Assembly: GCA_048213135.1 (NCBI GenBank)
Contig: PS015546.1
Span: 52,807 to 79,811 of the forward strand
Origin: Reclinomonas americana ATCC 50394
Taxonomy: Eukaryota > Jakobida > Jakobea > Jakobida
Length of the DNA stretch: 27,005 nucleotides
Reading direction: 5' to 3'
The translations under genes and the position numbers were made by a program. The notes beneath the pieces were generated by a model. It was not told the origin of the DNA and did no database searches. It worked only from the letters and a program-made list of their open reading frames with translations. Positions 11,734 through 20,728 of the stretch are shown here, one piece after another. The number at the start of each line of letters is the position of its first letter. Within the stretch, counting starts at the first letter, position 1.

Positions 11734-11773
11734 CCTGGCGGGACATTGATACACACATGCGACTCCCGCCAGG
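11734..11773. promoter_or_regulatory. Inverted pair of E2F-like sites in a divergent promoter region
   Basis: CCTGGCGGGA (11734-11743) and TCCCGCCAGG (11764-11773) are perfect 10-bp inverted copies separated by 20 bp. Each holds GGCGGGA, which resembles the E2F/DP core. They sit just upstream of the 5'UTR exon of the Tom22-like gene and ahead of plus-strand sequence with a possible start. This could equally be a hairpin. Confidence 0.4.
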
Positions 11774-11805
11774 CGCGCTTCTCTCCCGCTCTCCCTCCCT
11801 CTCTC

Positions 11806-11814
11806 TATATATAT
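11806..11814 (+). promoter_or_regulatory. TATA-like run
   Basis: TATATATAT follows a CT-rich stretch and lies about 50 bp before the first ATG of the doubtful plus-strand gene. Its position suits a TATA box, but no start site is visible. Confidence 0.3.
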
Positions 11815-11862
11815 GCTCATTCCTATTTGCGTGCAGGTGCGCCGTGTAATGCGCCACGCGGA

Positions 11863-12237
11863 ATGTTTATGATCAAAGTTCCCGCGCGACAGTGGTGCTC
11901 CTCACTGGCCACACGCATGGGCATTCCCTCACGACCAGCAACACCAGCGTGGTTGCCTCGCTGGTGCACTCGGTGGTCATCGTCCAGTGGGAACAGTGGT
12001 GGGGGGTCGTCATCTCCGGCGGCATCTCCGCCTGTGGCCGCCACTCCTCCTGTCCCGCCTGTGCCGGCTGTGCCGCCGCCGCCTGTGCCGCCGCCGCCTG
12101 TGAGTCCTGCTGCGTCGACGTCGACGTTGGGAGGGTGTGCGGCGGTGGATGCGGCGACGTTGGCGGCGTGTGAGAAGACGTTGAGAGGTCAGTTGGGCGG
12201 GAGAGCGAGACAAGAGATGAGGAGAAGAGAGAGATAA
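11863..12237 (+). CDS. Doubtful protein, reading frame ambiguous, probably cut by the gap
   Basis: From the ATG at 11863 one frame stays open to 12237. It begins MFMIKVPARQW and carries a Pro/Val-rich middle (VPPVPAVPPPPVPPPP). A second frame, open from the stop at 11847 to 12173, has much higher GC at third codon positions. It reads VVLLTGHTHGHSLTTSNTSV and VHSVVIVQWEQWW, then a Cys/Ala-rich part. Real exons in this window show the high-GC3 pattern, so the second frame may be the true exon, with its start or upstream exon unresolved. No family recognised. Microsatellite and an assembly gap follow at once. Confidence 0.3.
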   Translation: MFMIKVPARQWCSSLATRMGIPSRPATPAWLPRWCTRWSSSSGNSGGGSSSPAASPPVAATPPVPPVPAVPPPPVPPPPVSPAASTSTLGGCAAVDAATLAACEKTLRGQLGGRARQEMRRRER

Positions 12238-12245
12238 GAGGGGGA

Positions 12246-12288
<43 letters not shown>

Positions 12289-12834
12289 GAGTAGAGCGCG
12301 AGTGTTGTTAGTTAGGTGGTACGGTACGTCGGAGAGTAGAGGAGGAGGACGTAGTAGTAGTAGACGTACTACGTAGGTCGGTCGTTGTNNNNNNNNNNNN
12401 NNNNNNNNNNNNNNNNNNNNNNNNNNNNNNNNNNNNNNNNNNNNNNNNNNNNNNNNNNNNNNNNNNNNNNNNNNNNNNNNNNNNNNNNNNNNNNNNNNNN
12501 NNNNNNNNNNNNNNNNNNNNNNNNNNNNNNNNNNNNNNNNNNNNNNNNNNNNNNNNNNNNNNNNNNNNNNNNNNNNNNNNNNNNNNNNNNNNNNNNNNNN
12601 NNNNNNNNNNNNNNNNNNNNNNNNNNNNNNNNNNNNNNNNNNNNNNNNNNNNNNNNNNNNNNNNNNNNNNNNNNNNNNNNNNNNNNNNNNNNNNNNNNNN
12701 NNNNNNNNNNNNNNNNNNNNNNNNNNNNNNNNNNNNNNNNNNNNNNNNNNNNNNNNNNNNNNNNNNNNNNNNNNNNNNNNNNNNNNNNNNNNNNCGTCGT
12801 ACGTACGGTACGTACGTCGACGACGTACGACGGT

Positions 12835-12878
<44 letters not shown>

Positions 12879-12945
12879 GGTAGAATGCGCAGTGTTCTTA
12901 TGGTGGACTGCGAGATGAGAGAGGACTGATTGAGCTCAATGGCTG
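12238..12945. other. (GA)n tracts around an assembly gap (N at 12389-12794)
   Basis: (GA)n of about 35 bp on both sides turns into GTAGTAG and CGTACG-type sequence next to 406 N. No gene is visible in the known bases. Confidence 0.85.
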
Positions 12946-13079
12946 TTGCTGTGATCACCCTCGTTCGTTCAGCTCACGATCACTGCAACAGAGCTATTTG
13001 CGCTGTTGTATTCTCTCCTCTCTGTCTTCTTCGTATTTGCTGTTGTTGTCATTCACTGTCTTGGTCGTTCTCTGCGCGA

Positions 13080-13925
13080 CCTGCAGAATCGCCCACGAAT
13101 AGTTTCGCGTCACTTCTCGGTGTGCACTCTCTCTGGGATGACCGTTCTCGCTGCTGTTTTCGCTTTCTCCCTTCTGTCCTTCCTTCCTCTCTCTCTCTCT
13201 CTCTCTCTCGCTCTCGCTCTCTCGCTCTCTGCGCGACATGCTGCAGAATCGCCCACGAATAGTTTCCATCGCTTCTCAGTGTGCACTCTCTCGAAGATGA
13301 CCGTTCTCGCTGCTGTTCCTTCTTGTTCCTCTCTCTCTCGCTCTTTCTCGCTCTCTCCGCACCTAGAGAATCGCCACGAGTTGTTTTCCGTCGCTTCTCA
13401 GTGTGCACTCTCTCGGATGACCGTTCTCGCTCCTGCTTTCGACTATCTCTAGTCTTTCTCCCCTCTGCTCTTCCTTCCCTCGCTCTCTGTGCGACCTGCA
13501 GAATCGCCCACGAATAGTTTCCCATCGCTTCTCGGTGTATACTCTCTCTGGGATGACCGATCGCGCTGCTCTTCCTTCTTGTTCCTCTCTCGCTCTTTCT
13601 CGCTCTCTTCGCACCTGAGAATCCTCGAATAGTTTTTCGTCGCATCTTGTGCACTCTCAGGACCGTTCTCACTGCTGTTTTCGACTCTCTCTAGTCTTTC
13701 TCCCTTCTCCTCTTCCTTCCTTTCTCTCTCTCTCTCTCTCGCTCTCGCTCTTCTCGCTCTCGCCGCTGAACGCGCCACGAATAGTTCGCGTCACTTCTCG
13801 TTATGCACTCTCTCTCTGGGATGACCGAGCGCGCTGCTCTTCCTTCTTGTTCCTCTCTCTCTCGTCGCGACCTGCAGCATCGCCTCGAGTTGTTTTCCGT
13901 CACTTTTTTGCGATGCACATTCACT
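13080..13925. repeat. Seven-unit minisatellite upstream of the helical-repeat gene
   Basis: Copies of CAGAATCGCCCACGAATAG or decayed forms start near 13084, 13243, 13367, 13499, 13616, 13768 and 13876. Each is followed by CTTCTCGGTGTGCACTCTC, then GATGACCGTTCTCGCTGCT, then a (CT)n-rich stretch. Spacing is about 108-160 bp. The array may lie in a 5'UTR intron of the gene at 14330, whose first recognised exon is preceded by the acceptor CCCCGCAG at 14318. From 12946 to 13080 and 13925 to 14318 I see only CT-rich DNA and no supportable exon. Confidence 0.85.
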
Positions 13926-14329
13926 CTCGTTCTTGAATGATCGTTTCCCTCTCGTGTTTCTCTCTCCCGCTCGTTCTTTTCTCATTTCCTCTTCTTGTTT
14001 TCTCTCTACTGTCGATTGCGTGTCTCCCGGTCAATCATTTGTGCCAATCGTTTCTCGTGTAGGTGGAACATACAAGCAGCCCCTCCTCGTGTTCTTCTCT
14101 TTTGACTGTGCCCCCTTCTCCTTCGTTGATAATCGCTCTCTCGTTGTCCTTTCTATCTCGCTCTCTCTCTCACTTTCTCTCTCGCTGCACAAGCAACGCA
14201 GTCGCCACATGTTGCTCTCCATCAATCATTTCTTCGTCTTCCGTCGACAACGATACTCACCCGCGCCCTCATCCTCTTCCCCTCTCCCCCTCTCCTCCCC
14301 CTTCCCTTAACCCCGCAGGCGCCATTCGG

Positions 14330-15954
14330 ATGAAACGACGGTACAAGAGCGTCATCATGCTGGGATCGGGCGTGCTGCTGGCCGCCACTCTCGTCAACGA
14401 GTTGTGGTTGAACAGTTGCGCGCGCACATACACACACAAAATCATCTAGCTTCGTGAAGCTGACAGCATCATCATCGCGCGCGTCAGGCACCTCGGTAAT
14501 GGATGATTCACTGGAGGACATCAAGTCGTATCGCCCACAGCCGCACGCCGCCAGCATGATGTTTGCCGACATGTTGGCCATGACGAATCAGTTGTCTTCT
14601 TGTGCGTCTCGCCATCCTCACGCCCCTCTCTGCCCACCCTCTCCCTCACTCATGCCATTCAATCAGACCCCGCCCGTGCATACTTTATTGAACGCGGCGG
14701 TGTTGAGCTGCTGTTGCAGGGACTGCACGACGCAGTCACCAGCAGCTCCGAAGACCCTGTGGCCACACTGCAAGGACTGGAGCTCGTCGAGTGGATGATT
14801 TCACAAGGTTCCCCTTACTCTCATCCCGCTTCTGTCTCTCATCTCTTCTCATTCCCTCTCTCCACAGACCACGCTCTGGCCATGCAGTTGCTGGAGAAAG
14901 GGCTGATGCGATCTCTGCGGGAGGTGGCTGCACATCCGTTGCCCGACGACCGTAATCTGGAAGCGCGGTCAGCTATTCGACGCATTCTGTTGCTGCTGTT
15001 TGCCGACGAAAGGTACCACCGGAGATTCAAGGGCCAGGGCAGATTTGTGGCGCACATGTTTGGCGGCGGAATCACACGCGACGCCGCCAAGGTGGCCATG
15101 TTGGCGCGCATCGCACTCGATCGCAACGATGTATTCGATCCGGCGTTCAAGTCGGCCATGATGCCGGTCGCCATGTCGGTGCGCGACGAAGTCAAGCGCG
15201 AGGCCCTGATCTCCCTGCTGCGCAACCAGCCCGTGCCACCAGAAGCTGTTGCGCACACGCACAAAACAGCTCATTTGTATGTTGCGTTGATTTCGTCTGA
15301 CATGCCTCGCACACACGCACATATACACAGCGCGCGATTCTGGAGGGCGTGGTGGCGCAGGGCATGCAACCGCTGATTCCCATCGGGCTGCGGTTACGAA
15401 CCGACCCGAGCGGAGTGGTGGCGCACGTGACCGGCTTTGCGCTGGCCGCCGCGTGGGGATTCTCGCGAACATATTGGCATCTGGAGGTGGGCGCCGCACG
15501 GCACTTCAAGCGCGGCACATTACCCGTCTCCGCACAAGCGCTGCGTCCACTGATGCGCTCAATAGCACTGCGGCGGGCCGTGCTGATCGGCTTGTGCGCC
15601 GAGCTGCTGGCGTCGTCGGAATATCTACGCGCGCGTCTCCTGCGCTTCTACGAGGAGCGCGGCGAGCCGTTCGCCTACCAAGTGGCCTCGGCTGTGCAAA
15701 TGGTTCCTCAATCGCCTTCTCGTGTACGCTTCCTCGTCGCTCACATGCTGGCGCACACACAGGTGACCACCAATGCAGCGCTGGCCTGGGCCCTCGTCTC
15801 CTTCCGCTTCGTGCTGGTTCCGCTGACCGTCAGCATCATGTGCCGCGTCCTCGGCGTCATTCAGCGCAGTCCTGATCTGATTGGCGCACTACGAGAGCAA
15901 CCAATGGGCGGCACAGGCACCACCACCACCACCGCCACTCCAACTAGTGAATGA
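14330..15954 (+). CDS. Membrane-anchored alpha-helical (armadillo-like) repeat protein, function unknown
   Basis: Exons 14330-14414, 14467-14601, 14667-14807, 14868-15247 and 15331-15954 give 454 aa with phase kept throughout. The N-terminus is a basic MKRRYK followed by a membrane span, SVIMLGSGVLLAATLVNELW. Then come helix pairs of armadillo type: ARAYFIERGGVELLLQGL, TLQGLELVEWMI, LLEKGLMRSLREVAAHPL, DEVKREALISLLRNQPV. The C-terminal half has further hydrophobic segments (VTGFALAAAWGFSRTYWHLE, AALAWALVSFRFVLVPLTV) and a Thr-rich tail. A signal anchor facing the ER, mitochondria or another organelle is likely, with the repeats acting as a protein-binding solenoid. I do not recognise a named family. 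The exon begins 11 bases before the ATG at an acceptor, so a 5'UTR intron is likely. Confidence 0.85.
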
Positions 15955-16026
15955 AAATACTGCAGTCAGTGTCAATCTATCATACCAATCAATCAAGCCA
16001 AGAGAGGAGAGTGTGTGTGTGTGGGA

Positions 16027-16918
16027 ATGAGCGAAGATGGAGGGAAGGCCTCGCGTCGCGTCTCTTCCAGCAGCACTGGCATAGTTGCGTGTGTCTTGTG
16101 AGAGTGAGAGTGTGTGTGTGAGAGAGAAAGGCCACTCAATGATGCACGTATGCAGATGCCCTTTGCACCTCCGGCTGCCGACTCTCTGGAGCTCATCTTC
16201 CTCGACAACCCGTACCCCACAGCTGCAGAGGCAAGTCTGCTCTCTCTCTCACACACACACACGCACACACACTTACTCTCTCACACACACAGCGCGAGGA
16301 GATTGCCAAGACTCTCGGGCGCAGCGCAAAGAGCATCAATCTGTGGTTCCAGAATCGCCGAGCCAAGCAAAAGAGAGAGATGCGCAAGGCCGGCTTACTG
16401 GGACCTGCAGCGGTCAGTCTCTCACACTGCCTCTCACAAGTCACAGTCACAGTCTTTCCAATCGTTCATTGTAGGCACCGGGTTCGCGAAGGAGCTTGCC
16501 TGCCTCCAGCGTAACATGCGAGGAAGGTGGTGTATCCTCCTCGTCGACTGCAGCTAGTGCAGCAGCAGGAGCGCTTGAACGAAGGGGATCGGTGCTGTCT
16601 TCAATATCCGAAGACATGCACGGTGGGGGGGAGGAGGAAGGGGCAGAAGAGGGCAGGCGACTGCTGCCGTCGATTGGTGATGTGCGCTGGTCGCATGATG
16701 ATCCGTTTGCTATGGGAGTGCGACAGGTGCGCTCGTTTTTGGGGCAGCAGCTGGCGGCGGAGGTGGTGGACGTGCCGGCCGAGGAGGAGGAGCGCGAGGC
16801 GACGCAGGGAGACGAGGCGCCGAGGTTACCGACGTTGCAGCCGCATCCGTTGTTGGATCATTATGTGTCGCATGTGGTGCGGAGAGTCAGTGCGGAGACC
16901 GGGAACAGCGCGACGTGA
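16027..16918 (+). CDS. Homeodomain transcription factor
   Basis: Exons 16027-16083, 16156-16230, 16293-16412 and 16475-16918 give 231 aa. The homeodomain covers about residues 15-75. Helix 1 is SLELIFLDNPYP, helix 2 REEIAKTLGRS, and the recognition helix SINLWFQNRRAKQKRE keeps W48, F49, N51 and R53, so DNA binding is expected. Phe8 is kept, but the Arg-rich N-terminal arm is replaced by a Ser-rich stretch and PFAPPAAD. The rest is Ser/Ala-rich and acidic with a Leu/His motif near the end. The second intron begins GCAAGT instead of GT and cuts the domain between helices 1 and 2; only this junction joins the two halves in frame. The start lies 72 bp after the previous gene's stop. Subfamily not assigned; the NPYP and WFQNRRAK pattern suits non-TALE homeodomains. 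Confidence 0.92.
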
Positions 16919-17025
16919 GCTGCAAACGAATAATAATGAAAAAATTTTGAGAGGCGTGTGTATTGCAACTGAGAGGAGAAGGAGGGCATTGCGCAGGAGG
17001 AGGAGGAGAGTAATTTGAGGTGGTG

Positions 17026-19551
17026 TCATTGCTGGCGACGTCGTTTCTTTGGTGGTGCGGGTGCAGGTGCTGGCGAGGCGAGAGTGGCAGCGGCGGCCGA
17101 CGATGACAGTGTGGTTGCCGCGGATGAGGCGGTAGAGGTGGAGCCGGCGTCCACGCCGAGTTCGGCGTTCTCGGCCGCGCGCTTGCGACGTGGGGTGGTG
17201 GTGGAGGAGGTGCCGTTGCGATGCTGGTGGGGGGAAGGGGGAGAAGGGGGGAAGGGGGAGAAGGGAAATGAGGGAGGAAGGAGAAGCAGAAGGAGGCGAG
17301 CAGGGAGAAGAAGGCAGGCGATGAAGAAGAAATAGGAAGGGAGCAATATAACTGAGCGCTGGCAAGGAGCAAAGAGGAAAAGAGAGACAGAGATGTAGGG
17401 AGAGAAGAGGGATGGGATGACCAAAAACAGGCAAGAGAGAAGGAACGCTTATAACGTAGGGAGGGAGCAGAGTGAGCGAATGAGTCTTCTCTCTTCTTTC
17501 TCTCTCTTTGCCCGTTCCTCCCCTCACTTTCTCGCTCGCTCCGTCTCCATATTTCTGTCTTCCAGTCTCATGATTGCCAAACGCGCTCAATACACAGCTG
17601 TTTATCACTCACTAGCCGCTTCGCTGTTTGTCTCTCCTACCTTCTCCTGTCTTTTCTTCCCATCAATTCTCATCTCTTTTTCACTCTCTCATGTCTTCTC
17701 TTCTCTTCCTTCGCTTCTCGTATCTCTTTCATGCTCAACTCTCTGTGCTTCTCTTTCCTGTCAACTCTCTCTCTCTCTTACTCCTGGCCTTCCTGCTCAC
17801 TCCTCACTCTCTGCCTCGCTGTTCTCTCTCTTGGTGCTTCGATATTTCTTACTCTATCGTTCCTCTCTCTCGTCTCTCTTCTCTCCTCTTCTCTTCTTTT
17901 CCTGTCTTCTCTCCTCTTATGATCTCTTCTCATCTCTTCGCTTCTATTATCAGCAGTTCTCTCCTCTACTTCTCTTCCGTTCTCTTTACCCCTCTGTTCT
18001 CTTCTCATCTCCTCCCTTCATTTTTTGTCATCTCCCTTCTTCATTATTGTTATCTTCTCTTCGCGCTCTCTACCTCACTGTTTCTCTCACTCACTGCTTC
18101 GCTGCTTGTCTCACACAAGCAACCTCGGACACTCTTTCTCGCTCTCCCACAGTTGCCTCCATATATTCACTCGCTCGCTGCTTCGCTGTTGCTCTCTTTT
18201 TTGTCTCCCTCTCTCTCTTTCTTCCCTTCTCTCTCCTCTCCTCTTTTCTCCTCTCTTTCGTTCTCATCTTCTCTCTTCTTCCTCCCCTCACTCTCTACCT
18301 TTCTATTTCTCTCACTCGTGCGTGACCTCACTGCTTATCTCACAATACCAACCTCTCTCGGTCACTCTTTCTCGCTCTTTCCCGTTTCTCTCCCACAGAC
18401 ACACTCCTTGCCTCCATATATTTCACTCACTCGCTGCTTCGCTGTTTCTCTCTTTTTCGTCTCCCTCTCTCTCTTTCTTCCCGTCTCTTCTCATCTCTTC
18501 TCTTCTCTTCGCTTCGCTTCCTTTCTCTCTCACGCGCTCTTTCATATTTTTCTTCTCTTATGACCTCTTCTCTCTCCTCCTCCTCTGCTACTCACCTCTT
18601 CTCTTCTCTGCTCGTCTCTACCTGTCTCCCCTCTCTCACTCGCCTCGCTGCTCCTCTCAGTGTTCTCCCTCTGTCTCTCTCTTCTCCCTTCCCTTCCCTT
18701 CCCCCTCTCTTCCCCTTTCCACTCACCCTCGGTCGCGGCGGTCTCGGTCTCGACGACGGCGGCCGATTGGAGGTGACCACCGTCAGCGTCGGCGGCATCG
18801 GTGGTGGCGCATAGCCCGGCCGCAGCGCATACCCAAAGCCTCGCTTCTGGAAATCAAACAGCGGCGTGGCCACTCCACGCGCATCACGCACCTCCACCCA
18901 CGACCTCCAACTATGCCACATAAAACATAAGTCCTCTCTCCTCTCACAGTCAAGGTTGACGACTGAGCGCAACTCATTCGGCGCACTGCCCCGCACAGCA
19001 GCGACCAGTTGTCGCGCTGAGTTAAAGTACTGGCGATGCTTGGTGGTCCACGACAGCTCAAACAGACAGGCGGCTGTGGTGTGCAGCACGCGTGCTCCGC
19101 CGGCCTCCGCGTCGGGTGCCACGTCGAGCAGGCGCGCGTGGTAGGAGGGGTAGTCGGTGGGGACCTTTTGTGCGCGGCGAATGTACACGGAGCAGGGGAT
19201 CTGGTGGCGAGGGGAGAAGGAGAAGGGGAGAAGGGGAAGGGTCGGAGAGGAGAAGGGGGAGAAGGGGAAGGGGGAATGAGTGAGAAGAAAGAATGTGTGA
19301 GTGAGTGTGTGAGTGTGAGTGAGAGAGAGAGTGAGTGAGTGAGTGAGTGAGTGAGTGAGTGAGTGAGTGAGTGAGTGAGTGAGTGTGTGAGTGAGTGTGT
19401 GAGTGAGTGAGTGAATGAGTGAGTGAGTGAGTGAGTGAGTGAGTGAGTGAGTGAGTGTGAGTGTGTGTGAGTGTGTGTGTGTGTGTGCTGCTGATTGTTA
19501 CACACACATCTGCTTCTGTGTGTGGGAGTGTGTGTGTGAGAGAGAGAGAGA

Positions 19552-19588
<37 letters not shown>

Positions 19589-19685
19589 GTGAGGGAAGTT
19601 GTGCGCCACAGCTCGCTCTCTCACTCACTCTCTCACACTCTCACGCTCACTCTCTCACTCTTTCACTCTCTGTACATGCGTGTGT

Positions 19686-19758
<73 letters not shown>

Positions 19759-20529
19759 TCTCTCTCACACTGTGTCGTCGTCGTACGTACGTACGTCGTC
19801 CGTCCGTACCGTACGTACGGTACGGTAACGTAACGGGTACCGGGAACCGAAGGTAAGGTTACGTTACGTNNNNNNNNNNNNNNNNNNNNNNNNNNNNNNN
19901 NNNNNNNNNNNNNNNNNNNNNNNNNNNNNNNNNNNNNNNNNNNNNNNNNNNNNNNNNNNNNNNNNNNNNNNNNNNNNNNNNNNNNNNNNNNNNNNNNNNN
20001 NNNNNNNNNNNNNNNNNNNNNNNNNNNNNNNNNNNNNNNNNNNNNNNNNNNNNNNNNNNNNNNNNNNNNNNNNNNNNNNNNNNNNNNNNNNNNNNNNNNN
20101 NNNNNNNNNNNNNNNNNNNNNNNNNNNNNNNNNNNNNNNNNNNNNNNNNNNNNNNNNNNNNNNNNNNNNNNNNNNNNNNNNNNNNNNNNNNNNNNNNNNN
20201 NNNNNNNNNNNNNNNNNNNNNNNNNNNNNNNNNNNNNNNNNNNNNNNNNNNNNNNNNNNNNNNNNNNNNNNNNNNNNNNNNNNNNNNNNNNNNNNNNNNN
20301 NNNNNNNNNNNNNNNNNNNNNNNNNNNNNNNNNNNNNNNNNNNNNNNNNNNNNNNNNNNNNNNNNNNNNNNNNNNNNNNNNNNNNNNNNNNNNNNNNNNN
20401 NNNNNNNNNNNNNNNNNNNNNNNNNNNNNNNNTCGTCGTCGTCGTCGTACTACGTCTCTCTACGTACTCGTACGTACGTCGTACGTACGTCGTCTACGTA
20501 CGTTACGTTCTTACTCTCGTCGTACGTAG

Positions 20530-20610
<81 letters not shown>

Positions 20611-20728
20611 GCTTCTCTCTCACCATGCATGGTCCGTCAATCGTGTCTCCGCATGGCAATGGCGACAGAGTATGACCTTCGTACGAGTAAAACGTCTCTG
20701 CAGACGACGACGACGACGACGACGCCAT
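17026..20728 (-). CDS. Unrecognised, probably nuclear protein with two giant introns
   Basis: Model in transcript order: 20728-20624, 19200-18727, 17223-17026, all joined in phase 0, 258 aa. It starts with MASSSSSSSAETFYSYEG and SPLPCGDTIDGPCM. The middle exon encodes a folded-looking region (VYIRRAQKVPTDYPSYHARL, CLFELSWTTKHRQYF, LFDFQKRGFGYALRPGYAPP) followed by Pro/Arg (RPRPPRPR). The last exon is Ser/Ala-rich with basic clusters PRRKRAAEN and PPKKRRRQQ at the extreme C-terminus, likely nuclear localisation signals. I recognise no family. The first exon is assigned because it has a good ATG, a GTGAGA donor and matching phase, but a 563-N gap lies between exons 1 and 2 and may hide coding sequence. 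A small intron inside exon 2 (from about 18965) is possible. Its stop faces the homeodomain gene across 107 bp. Confidence 0.6.
17480..18720. repeat. CT-rich minisatellite filling the last intron of the minus-strand nuclear-protein gene
   Basis: A unit of roughly 255 bp is recognisable by TTGCCTCCATATATT-type and CTCGCTGCTTCGCTGTT-type segments near 18154 and 18410, with a decayed copy near 17545-17640, among CTCTCTC, CTTCTCTTCT and CTCACTC runs. It lies within intron 17224-18726 (1503 bp). The long Leu/Ser/Phe open frames crossing it are repeat artefacts. Confidence 0.85.
19275..19765. repeat. (GAGT)n tetranucleotide and (GT)n tracts
   Basis: More than 40 GAGT units run with few interruptions from about 19280 to 19465, then (GT)n, (GA)n, CT/CA-rich DNA and a long (GT)n at 19680-19757. 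All of this is in the first intron of the minus-strand nuclear-protein gene. Confidence 0.95.
19766..20620. other. Assembly gap (19870-20432) with CGTA-type edges, then (GT)n
   Basis: 563 N are flanked by about 100 bp of CGTACGTACG-like sequence on the left and CGTCGTCGTACTACG-like sequence on the right. (GT)n of about 78 bp follows from 20532. The block belongs to an intron of the minus-strand gene. Confidence 0.9.

Noticed and set aside
12930-13262. Possible first exon starting MAVAVITLVRSAHDH
   Set aside because: There is no clear donor in phase with the gene at 14330, and it runs into the minisatellite; kept only as a possibility for cDNA to settle.
10048-13925. Possible CRISPR arrays
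   Set aside because: The units are over 100 bp, diverged and tandem with no regular unique spacers, and the DNA is eukaryotic nuclear.
17417-18930. Three plus-strand Leu/Ser/Phe-rich open frames of about 300 codons, membrane-protein-like
   Set aside because: All three frames are open because the DNA is nearly pure pyrimidine; the repeats are intronic and no start context or homology is visible.
19280-19465. Telomere or subtelomere repeat
   Set aside because: GAGT tetranucleotide does not resemble telomeric G-runs, and it lies within a gene's intron.
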